Source: Halicephalobus mephisto (taxonomy: Eukaryota; Nematoda; Chromadorea; Rhabditida; Panagrolaimidae). Taken from it: DNA of 64,000 bases. The stretch spans positions 310,001-374,000 of the forward strand of contig SWDT01000058.1 in the NCBI GenBank assembly GCA_009193035.1, given 5' to 3'. The position numbers and the translations under genes were made by a program. Under the pieces are notes generated by a model. That model made no database searches. It was not told the origin of the DNA and saw nothing but the letters and a program-made list of their open reading frames with translations. Positions 34,109-43,141 of this stretch are shown one piece after another (position 1 is the stretch's first letter; every line of letters begins with the position of its first letter).

Positions 34109-35834
34109 ATGATTTTCGAAGACAAAAAACTTCAGAAATTTCCATTCCTGAAGCGTCAAAGAACCAAAATCCAAAGTCGAATTTGGATCGTTCTTTGGTG
34201 TACTTGTATCTTGGGTGGAGTAACTTTGTCCTACTTGACGTTTGTAACTATCAGCCACGTTTCTGGAGAAAGCTCCCGATCGGATATCATCACTACAGGT
34301 TGTATCGTCAAAATCTCTTGCCAAATAATCCAACTTAATCACGTGAGTTTTAGATTACGGTAAACATCAAAATTACTAAAAATAAAACTTTTATTTTGAC
34401 GCTTTATTAATAAATTTAAACATTAACTACTGTAAGGATCAATCTTCTTTTTGTTGATTATACAGTAATTTTAAACTTTTCTTTTTTAAACAAGTGAATT
34501 TAAACGAATTTTCATTTTTGATAGTATACTGTATCTTAAATTTTCGAATATAAAAATTTTCAAATTTTTTAACTACAGAAATAAAAATAAATATTTTTAA
34601 AATCCATCTGTATCTCAACGCGAAAAAATTCATAAATTATTTATATTTGAAAATTATCTAGTAATTTTGGCTTTAAAAAAATAAAAAGAAACTTGGGACT
34701 TTATCGAATTGTTTTCGAAACAAAAAGAACATCGAATAACTTAATTAAATATACAATTGTAAGGGATTCTGGCCTCTTCCCTTAATTGACAATTGTTAAC
34801 TGGTCGCTTTATTCCAGCTATCAATAATAGAAATTAACAACAACTCTTCGCGACTTCGTTCAGTTGTCTGGTGTCGTTCCTGTGTTCCTCCGATTCTACT
34901 TGTCGCTCCTCTATTCCTCTGATTCTGCCTGTTGCTCCTGTATTCCTCCGATTCTACCTGTTGTTCCTGTGTTCCTCTGATTCTGCTTGCCGCTCCTCTG
35001 TTCCTCTGATTCTGCCTGTCGTTTGGTACGCAAATTGAGTTTCTGCATCTCCAGGGTTTTCGTGTTAGGAGTCTTCTCACTTTCTGCGACAACAATATTT
35101 AATCTATGTCTAGTGCTTCTGCTTGCGGTTCACAGCATACTTTCCATTGTTTACGATCTCGGACTTGACGAGGCCATGTATGACCATGGATCTTCTTTAA
35201 GTCATCTGATCGTCTAATCTTTGGTCTGCTGAGCATATGATTGAATCCGAGACCTTCTCGCGGCTTCTTGGAAGTCCGCCAATCAGTGATGGTTCTCGTC
35301 CAAGGCATATCTTCTTTTCTGCACACATGCCTTGTCCGTGAGTACTAAAAAACTAATTCTAAAATTGCCAGAATTTTATTTTTATTTATTATAAAATTTT
35401 GGAATTTTTTGTGTTTAAAAATAAAAAATATTCGATTTATAAAAACATTTCAGAATGCCCATTTCCTTCGTTCACTCGCTAAAATCAAAAATTCCATCGA
35501 CATCGTCGAGGCTTCCGAGGAGTATTCTGTCGTAGTCAACCGTATCCGCAGAAGATTCGCGAGTGAGTTCAGCAACCGTAACAGCGCTTTGGTCTTCGAG
35601 CCCATTTACTTGTACATCTCCATTTTCATCGTCAGTCTCATCATTCCGTTCTACACAAAAGTTTCTGGACATTTGAACATCGTACCATCCAGAAAGGACA
35701 CTTTTATCTGGTTCCTGCACATTTACTCTTGGAGTTATGTTATCCTAGGTCTTTATTATCTCCTCAAAACCTCCTATGTCGACTGCAGTCGCTATGCCGA
35801 TCCTAATCTTTTTGCGAACGAGTACAGTTTCTGA
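34109..35834 (+). CDS. Orphan multi-pass membrane protein (2 exons, possibly incomplete)
   Basis: Exon 1 (34109-34342) starts with a basic cytosolic leader (KFPFLKRQRTK) and a membrane segment around residues 26-48 (IWIVLWCTCILGGVT...). The donor CAC|GTGAGT is strong. Exon 2 (35454-35834) follows ACATTTCAG in the same phase. It gives a charged helical stretch (EEYSVVVNRIRRRF), then two membrane segments (YLYISIFIVSLIIPF and FIWFLHIYSWSYVILGLYY), and ends at TGA. The model is about 204 residues and three membrane spans. I do not recognise the family. The size resembles small nematode membrane proteins of unknown role. The 1.1-kb intron contains a LINE relic and a repeat, so a missing internal exon is possible. 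Confidence 0.6.
34830..35095 (-). repeat. CT-rich tandem array next to the LINE relic
   Basis: On plus, CTCCTCTGTTCCTCTGATTC-like units of about 30 bp recur six to seven times. The minus strand is open across them (RNRGAASRIRG, RNRGATSRIGG). It adjoins the LINE fragment at 35.1-35.33 kb on the same strand and may be part of that element's 3' region. Confidence 0.6.
35099..35326 (-). mobile_element. LINE reverse-transcriptase C-terminal relic in an intron
   Basis: The minus-strand frame reads PWTRTITDW, then RPKIRRSDDLKKI and ARDR-like PRQVRDRKQWKVC, matching the general W.R.ITDW ... RP..RW.DD ... ARDR..W pattern at the C-terminus of non-LTR retrotransposon ORF2. No upstream catalytic motifs are present, so it is a truncated insertion, lying antisense within the intron of the 34.1-35.8 kb gene. 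Confidence 0.7.
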
Positions 35835-35876
35835 AGCCCCACGTAAGGAATCAAGCACTTCCTATTAGTTCACGAG

Positions 35877-36096
35877 TTTTCTGAAATCATCTAACTGAAT
35901 GGAATCAACGTGTTTGAACCATGTTTCTTTGGAGTTAAAAGAGCATTATTATGTTGATTATACTTAATTGTAATCAATCTTCTGTTAGAATATAATTCTA
36001 TCATCGATAGTATTCAGTTAGAATCAAATAATGTGAAAACTGTGGTTAGAAACTCTTACGTGTCAATTCTATTCAGTTAGATGTGATTCCAGAAAA
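35877..36096. mobile_element. Palindromic MITE-like foldback element, copy 2 (220 bp)
   Basis: Ends TTTTCTGAAATCATCTAACT and AGTTAGATGTGATTCCAGAA are inverted. The interior ATGTTGATTATACTTAATTG and GATAGTATTCAGTTAGAATC matches copy 1 at 12.42 kb nearly exactly. The left interior arm is deleted relative to copy 1. Confidence 0.85.
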
Positions 36097-36319
36097 CCTG
36101 TGTTGCGCCATCCCACTAAGGATGGAGTGCCCGATACACGTAATTATAAATTTTTTCAGAAAGAGATAAGTCTCCCTTGACAGTTTTATATTAACCAAAA
36201 TTCTTGGATAAAGAACAATAATTATTCCAGACATACTCAAAATAGATAAATTATTTGATATTTGTGAACAAAATTCAGGATTGAATTTTATTTTGAAAAA
36301 ATCTGATTTTGATTATTTG

Positions 36320-38711
36320 TTAAATAAATCGATCACCGAAAGCAGGATGGAATGGAGTTCGCTTTGGACAAGGACAGTAACTGAAATAAATTCAATGTAA
36401 ATTAAAATTGAAAAAAATTTTAAATTTTGAATTTGTTTTGCTAATGAGATTTCCTAGTTTTCGAGAATTTTCTTAATGCCCACCTTGCATCAGGTCCAGG
36501 TTCCCCGTCTTCTCCATCAGGTCCGTCTTTTCCAGGTTGTCCGGGAATACCGTCTTTCCCCGAAGGGCCTCTAGGTCCTCTGGGTCCATAGCCTACTTTC
36601 CCTTCATTCCCGGGTTCTCCAATATGACCAGGTGATCCACGAAGTCCTGGGGGTCCAGGAGGCCCCGGAGGTCCAATTCCACCCGCTGCATCTTCTCCTC
36701 TGTTTCCTGGATTTCCGGGTCTTCCTGGAGCTCCAGGGAGTCCTCGGGGTCCTGGAGGTCCGACTGTGAACGACGGAGGTCCATCAAGACCTGGAGTGCC
36801 AGGAGGTCCAGGGGGTCCTCGTTGTCCCTTAGGGCCCGGAGGTCCGGGACTTCCAGGAGGTCCTCGAGGTCCAGATGGACAGATCTGACAATCTTCCTCA
36901 TCCGATCCTGATTCATAATCGCCATCGAAACCCGGATTTCCATCTATGCCAGGAATTCCATCTTCTCCGTCAAAACCGTCTCTTCCTAAAAATTAAATCT
37001 TGTGAATCAAAATATTGCACAAAAATCATAATTTTCGCTGTAATAAAAAACCAAAGTGTAATTATTGTAATTTTTGCAATAATTACCAACTTTAACAAAA
37101 AAGTAACACAATTATTAGGGTTTTCATAAATATTTAGATTTTGTGACAAAAGTTGTAATATTTGACAACTTGAACTAAGTACCAAAAGTTACGATAAATT
37201 ATGTACCAAAACATCACACAAAAACTGCGGAATTTTCTTTAATAAAATGTCACATAAAAATCACGAAATATTCCATGATAAAGTCCCACGTAAAGGTTTA
37301 GAATTTTCCCTGACGAAATATCATATGAAAATTACGGAATTTCTGTGACGAAATATCACAAGATATTCCATTACGAAATGTCATTTTGTTAAATTGTGCA
37401 CAATCTATTTGAGTGGAAGCTTGTACAACTTTGGTCCCGAAGGGAAATAGCCTGAGGACGAACGAAAGACGTACGATTCCGGATTGACGGCAATTTTGAG
37501 ATTGCGCAATTATTTTTGGAGAGTTGTGATTTATCTCGTGCCTTTGGATCCATAAAAGTTATTTCCACATACATTTGTCTACACGCGGATCCGGATTCCC
37601 CAGAGACAATCCAACACATATTTGTTACATTTTCAATCAAGTGGAATTTAGGATTTTTTGCGAAAACTCACCAGCTTCTCCTGGTATTCCGATGCACTTT
37701 ATACCAATTTCATCTTCGCGAATCCCGTAAATGACGTGATCCCCATTGAATCCTGAAGAACTGCCTTTGTAGTAGTTACTGTCCGGATGAATCCCCGGAG
37801 ATCTAGGAGGAAGTCCAACTTCATGAGTGTCGACATAACTGGAAATCTCATTGGCCGGATATATTGTTTTCCTTTCATTCGGATTAAAAATAGCTTCATG
37901 ATTGACTTCAGAAGGCAGATTAGAGTCCAGACGTTCTCCTCGTCTTTCTTTTTCTTCAGAAGGCCTCAGTATTGAATTTCCTCCAGAAACTTTCTCCAAA
38001 TTAATTTCCCCAAAATTACTGTAATCGAAATCGTCTTCTGGATTCATTGTTCCTATTTCTGTGATGACTTCAAAAAGGACCTGTTTGTCGGTCTCGGACA
38101 ATGGAGACGGGGGCTTGGAGGTCAGTAGGGGCTTCAGGTTGTCCTGTACATCCACCAGTTCTGCTTTGGACAGTTTGTTGCTGACCATGTTAGGGATCGG
38201 GGATCCTTTCGACCGTCCCACGAAATCCAGAGGGGTTATCCCCGGAGGTTTAGGAACTGTCCTGAATTTCTGGAAAGGAAACGGAATAAACCCCTCCGGC
38301 AACGACACATCCGCACTTCGACGTTTCAATTTCCTCTTCAACATCTGCATCTGTGACCAAAGAGAATTCGATTTCGCCTGCAATCCACAAATTACCGTAC
38401 ATCATTTACCAAAAAATTACCCTAAACAATTGAGAATTTATTTTCACATTATTGCTCGTCTCCACCATCCCACTCAGTAGAAACGGAACGATTAACGCCG
38501 ACATCAGCAATACAGTAACACTCAACCCAATACTCAGGAATCCAATCCATCGATAATCATCCTTGTCTGTTTCCAAGTTAGATCTGTTCCGGAGATTACG
38601 GTAATCAGGATCCAAACAATACGGGGCATTCCGGAAGGTAGTACTTACGATAGAATCTGAAGTCCTGGGTCTTCTGGATAAATAAGGAGAATAATTTACC
38701 GGAAGTTGCAT
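36320..38711 (-). CDS. Cuticle collagen with long N-terminal non-collagenous domain (4 exons)
   Basis: A structural protein of the nematode cuticle, secreted by the hypodermis and trimerising through Gly-X-Y helices. Exons: 38711-38421, 38377-37672, 36985-36484 and 36380-36320, 519 residues, phases 0/1/2 consistent. A membrane/signal segment spans about residues 56-80, after a 55-residue head. A basic furin-like site (LKRKLKRR) follows at about 115. Then about 210 residues lack Gly-X-Y. The collagen domain starts near 325 ([16 protein letters not shown]), is interrupted by an acidic segment with CQICPSG, and continues in three blocks. The last exon gives the diagnostic [11 protein letters not shown] tail. 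Minus-strand AATAAA lies at 36292-36287. An out-of-frame upstream ATG overlaps the start. The long spacer is unusual compared with typical ~300-residue cuticle collagens. Intron 2 carries a diverged MITE-B copy (about 37,015-37,210) and further TGACGAAATATCA repeats. Confidence 0.93.
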
Positions 38712-38929
38712 TCCGAATTGACAGTGAATTCAGAAATCGAAGACATTTTTATTCGAAAGAACAAGGACACAATTGACACGTTTTCACTGAAAAACTTAGG
38801 TGCTTTGTTCTCATTTTTATTGTAGTTATTGAATCCGAATTTGATTGTTCTGACCTCAAATTTTTTTACTTTTATTATTCCAAAACCGAACGATGAAAAA
38901 TATTATTTTTGAACATGACAAAACACTAT

Positions 38930-39190
38930 ACAACAAAAAAAATGTCTCGAGAAAAAGTTGCGTTTTTAAACCACTCTAATTCAACAAATATTGAACGGAT
39001 TTTGATGATTTTTATTAACTTGGATAAACACTATTTAATACTAATTAAAAGGTTAGTTTTTAAAGGAGATTTACCATTATAGAGATTTTTAAATCACAAG
39101 ATTTCGAAATTCTGGCATTCTCTTCCAAAATTACCCTTTTTCAGAGTGGAGTACTCCTTATATTCCGAAGTAATCTCCGATTTTAGGATT
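38930..39190. repeat. Dispersed repeat A, copy 3
   Basis: GTTGCGTTTTTAAACCACTC, ATTCAACAAATATTGAACGG, ATTTTGATGATTTTT and, further on, TCTGGCATTCTCTTCCAAAA align in order with the copies at 10.37 and 31.05 kb. It lies just 3' of the first PPxY gene. Confidence 0.65.
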
Positions 39191-39337
39191 CTCCGATTGT
39201 AAGTAAAATAAAAAAGCGTTTGGATTGAACAGCCGATCAAAATCCACCGAGTGCCTTCTGAATTATGAAAGTTTAAAAACCAACTTTTCTCAAGGCACCT
39301 TATGCAATCCCGTAATATGAATAAACCTGCAGTCAAA

Positions 39338-39993
39338 TTACCCCAGTCTCGGATGGTGAATAGCTTCTTCGTAGGTTGGAGGAGCAGGATGCAAACTTGG
39401 TCCAGGGCCATTAAAGAATGAAGTTCTCTGAGAAAGTTCTGGTCTCACGACTTCCCTCGCAACTCCTGGTTTCTGCACAGTTTCCACATATTCCACATCA
39501 TATTTTATGAACTTGAAGGGGATTTTGTTCTCGAAAGGAACCCCATCACGGACGACCTTTCGAAGGGCATTCAGAAAACCACTTATGTTAACGACAGAGA
39601 AGCCTTTCTTGATCTTGCTGCCGTCGTCGAGAACAACGTTATATCCACGAGACGTCCATTCCCTTTTAACATCGGAAGCCCACCAGACACAGTTGAACGA
39701 GAATCCCCAGCTTTCAACTTTGCCAAAATCCTTGAACGGCTCGTTTATCTTAAAATAAACGTGGTTGATGTTCTTGATGTAGACGGTTTTGCTGACAAAG
39801 TCAAAGAAATAGTCCTTGATTTTCAGTTTATCTTTATAAAGCTGAAAAGGAGATCATTATAGAGGGATTCATATATGAACAAACAACAGAATATAAGTAA
39901 CCATGGTCATAATTGAGTTCTAGCCATCAACAAAGGAATCCATATATGAAAACTTACCGTGACAAATTTATCTTTATACAAATGGGTTTCCAT
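39338..39993 (-). CDS. Unrecognised PPxY-tailed small protein, paralog A (2 exons)
   Basis: Exon 1 (39993-39958) encodes METHLYKDKFVT. Exon 2 (39841-39338) follows CTTTTCAG in phase and runs to TAA, 179 residues in all. There is no signal peptide or membrane segment, so it is probably cytosolic. The core alternates beta-like stretches with a conserved WW (CVWWASD), YNVVLDDGSKIKKGF and FLNALRKVV, compatible with a PH/GRAM-like fold by inspection only. The tail is Pro-rich and ends with PPTY at about 166-169 in APPTYEEAI, a consensus NEDD4-type WW-domain ligand. About 52% identical by eye to paralog B at 42.05-42.79 kb, with the intron at the identical codon. The role is unknown; E3-ligase or trafficking recruitment is my inference. 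Confidence 0.82.
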
Positions 39994-40013
39994 GTTGGTG
40001 AACAACGTTAATT

Positions 40014-40140
40014 AAATTCTGAAAACGCAATTATTAAAGCAAATTTTTAAAAAAAGCTACAAGTTTCGGGAGAATCGATAAAAAATCATCCAGTAAATCA
40101 AGTCCTTCAGAAAAATCACGAAATCAAACTGGTTGGGTCT
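40014..40140 (-). promoter_or_regulatory. Upstream block conserved between the two PPxY paralogs
   Basis: The sequence 5' of paralog A's ATG matches that 5' of paralog B (42.81-42.95 kb) in order: 'ttattaaa', GAGAATCGATAAAAA (plus strand), GAAATCA.A and TTGGGTCT. TATCGAT sits in the best-kept segment. Conservation may reflect shared promoter function or simply the duplication. Confidence 0.5.
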
Positions 40141-40153
40141 AGTTATGGATCCT

Positions 40154-40288
40154 GACATGCACGCTAGAAAGTCGTAGTGTTAAATTAGATGTGATCTCAT
40201 TTTGGCAAAAAGGAGTCTGGACGTCCAGACCCGTTTTGCCAATGTGGCCCAATTTAACGCTGCGGCACTCTACTATGGACATGCTTTT
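40154..40288. repeat. Foldback (inverted repeat) about 135 bp
   Basis: Arms meet at GTCTGGACGTCCAGAC (40,216-40,231). TTTTGGCAAAAAGG pairs with CCGTTTTGCCAA, TGTTAAATT with AATTTAACG, and GACATGCACGCT with the more diverged right end near GGACATGC. No open frame. Fragments of the centre (TCTGGACATCCCGAACC) recur at 41.84 kb. Confidence 0.8.
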
Positions 40289-42048
40289 CTCCTAGTCCTG
40301 GCGGAACCTATTCATCTCAACAAATGTTTTACAAATTACAATATAACTAGGGAGTAACTCCATAATACAGTAAACTCCTAACATTAACTACGAGTATTTG
40401 TCTTCACCGCTGTTAGAAAAGCAAATACTACCCAAAAACGCTTATGCGCAGTTGCTTTTCGTGTTTGATTATTCGGATTTGGTGACGAGCAGGTTTCCGC
40501 AGTTATCTGGAGATTTTGCGGTGGAAGTCAACTTCGTATTCCGCGACAGGTTTATCGTGCTAAAACGTAGTATGACTCAACAGAACAAGAAAGGAACGCA
40601 GTTCTATCAGCGCGAATCCACTTAGAGAAAACACGGACGTCCAAACTATGTCGTTAAACCGAATGACATTTTCTTAATTTAGTAAATAATTATAAACCTG
40701 CCTGAGAAAACCAAACATCTAAAGGCACCAAAGTCAGAGTTATTCAAATCGGTTTTATTCGTAGAATAACAGTAATAATCACAAATAAAATTTTATTTCT
40801 TATTCGTCTATTAGTGTATGCTGTGTGGATTTCATACATCTTTAAAAACGCGTACCGTTGGGGCTTATATTGGTACATTCTACTCACCATTACCTACTAC
40901 CGTAGCTGCTAAGAACATTAGTGGAAATTAACCACAAATCTATACACGCAAAACTAGGAGAGGGATATGATGTAGCGTTCCAGATAGAGTTGAAGAAATT
41001 ATGTCCATAATCGTCCGTAGAAAAACCTAAAGGAAATTTCAGGGTAAATTCGAAAAAATCTAAACCTGACAGGTTTTGAAATTTGAAAACTAGGGGTCCA
41101 ACGGCTGCATCATATCAAAGATAGAAACACAAGTGCTACAAATCACTTATAACCGAGCGTAATTGAACCTGTTTGATTGTACAGTATCTGTGCATTCCTA
41201 AAAACTTCAAAAAAGCCGTGTCGGGACTGTTTTATAAAAAAGTTCATGACTTTCACAATACACGATTGATTAAGAAATTACATAAGATTGAGAAGCAAGT
41301 ACAGTATAAAATTTAAAAAATACTTCCACGAGCGCCGCAAACCACTTATAACCGAGCGGAATTGAACCTGCTTGATTGCGATCAATTACGAACGATTGTG
41401 TAACATTTGTGAAGTTTTTACACGAAAGAAATTAAAATCAACAAAAACCACGCAAAAAATAAAAACGTTAATTACAAACACGTTACAAATCAAATATTTC
41501 GTAATCTGAGAACTAATCTTTACGGTAAGCTCCCACGAATCTACGACGAGAATTGATGCGCGCGATTTTTTCTGTTTAAATTTCCTTTTAGTCGTTTTTT
41601 CCTCTCAATGGTTGAGAAATCTAACTTTGAATCAAGGAAACTGTATGTATGGAAATTCGTTGTGGGAACTATAGTAATGGCCTGCAAAAATAAGCTTTTG
41701 AATTACGAAATACTCAAATGTTTACTTTATAATGAAAATTTTTATCTTTTTATGCAGTACTTTGGTTTGAATTTTCTTCTTCATATAAAAATTTTCTATC
41801 CTTAACACGGTACATAATTTAATTTGGTGGAGAAAAGTCTGGACATCCCGAACCGAGCTACAATGTAAAGATGTTTAATTTTACGGAATATCTTTATCGT
41901 AAACAATGATAACGTTCTCAAATCCAAATAAAGGATTATCTAAATCCATTTAACAGTTCCCGAGATGTCGTAGATTAAAAAATAATTTTCCCCGAGAAAT
42001 CCTGTACAAATAACGCACAACCCCGATGATAATTACAACTTCCGTAAA
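40289..42048. repeat. Spacer between PPxY paralogs with duplicated GAGCG.AATTGAACCTG block
   Basis: CACTTATAACCGAGCGTAAT with TGAACCTGTTTGATTG near 41,145 recurs as CACTTATAACCGAGCGGAAT with TGAACCTGCTTGATTG near 41,345. AACGTAGTATGACTCAACAG at 40.56 kb resembles AACGTAGTGTGACTCAAAGG at 42.95 kb, showing that flanking DNA was duplicated with the genes. No coding exon is supported. Confidence 0.65.
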
Positions 42049-42792
42049 TCACTCTAGTTTCGGATATTGGATAGCTTTTTCATAGACTGGAGGAGCAGAA
42101 GGAGTGCAAATGGGCTCGGCTTCGTCGAAAAACGAAGTCTTCTGGGGGAGTTCCGGTTCGGGTCTCAGGATTTCCTCGGCGACTCCTGCCTTCTCGACGG
42201 CTTCCAAATGTTTTGAATCTTGTTTCGTGAAGCTGTAAGGAATGTTATTTTCGAAAGGAACTCCACCAGGAACGACTTTTCTAAGAGCGTTGAGGAAGTC
42301 AGTTATCTTGACGACGGAGAAGCCTTTCTTGATGCTGCTGCCGTTGTCGATGACGACGTTATATCCATGAGAACTCCAGTTTCGTCCAATATCACAAGCC
42401 CACCAGATAGGACTGAATGCCATCCCCCAATCCTTGACTTTCCCGATGCTTTTGAAGCATTCATGCTTCTGGAAGTACACATGCTTGATGTCCTTGACGT
42501 GGATTGTTTTATTCGTGCAAATAGGGAAGTAATAAGTTTCAATTATTAACTCGTCTTGATAGAGCTGAAACAGAAAAAATTATTGCGAAATTTAAAAAAT
42601 TCATATATGAAAAATAAAAATATGAGTAATTTTAATCTTATTCAAGTTTCATGCACATAAATGTAAAATTCATATATGAAAAACAAGAAAACTTGAATAA
42701 TTGTGATCTTAATGAATTCCCATATATATTCAGTATATTCATATATCAAAACTGACCTGGACGTATTTGTCTTTATATAGACAAACCCTCAT
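42049..42792 (-). CDS. Unrecognised PPxY-tailed small protein, paralog B (2 exons)
   Basis: Exon 1 (42792-42757) encodes MRVCLYKDKYVQ. Exon 2 (42564-42049) begins LYQDELIIETYYF and ends YPKLE before TGA, 183 residues. The core shares WGMAFSPIWWACD, YNVVIDNGSSIKKGF and FLNALRKVVPGGVPFEN with paralog A. The tail is Pro-rich and ends in PSAPPVYEKAI, where a P(S/T)AP tetrapeptide (about 167-170) overlaps a PPxY motif (170-173). These are the two classic short ligands of the ESCRT-I UEV domain and of NEDD4-family WW domains. Probably cytosolic. The intron (42,565-42,756) holds repeated CATATATGAAAA words, as does paralog A's. The biochemical function is unknown. Confidence 0.84.
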
Positions 42793-43141
42793 GTTGGTGG
42801 ATAATGCTGGTCTCTGGAAATACGGTTATTAAAATAAATGTAAAAAACGAAAAACCACGAGCTTGAGAAGAATCGATAAAAATCATTCGATAGCTCACGT
42901 CATTCGAAATGTAAGAATAATGAAATCACATTCGTTGGGTCTGTTACTGAACGTAGTGTGACTCAAAGGAACGAGAAATAGAAGCACTTTTTCGAAGAAA
43001 GCTGGACAAACGAGGCGACTTCCAGCTGTCTTTTGATCAGGGACCGATGACGAAATCTTCAACATAATAAAAAAATAAAATTTCGGTTTTTTTGGAAATT
43101 TCAATGAGTTAAATTTATTGATCGAGATGAGTCAGATATTT

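Noticed and set aside
35472..35720. Minus-strand 82-codon acidic frame
   Set aside because: Antisense to exon 2 of the plus-strand membrane protein, which has two clear membrane spans.
38061..38480. Plus-strand 139-codon frame
   Set aside because: Shadow of collagen exons 1 and 2.
40398..40625. Plus-strand 75-codon frame between PPxY genes
   Set aside because: Antisense to duplicated flanking DNA. Part matches the flank of paralog B on a non-coding stretch.
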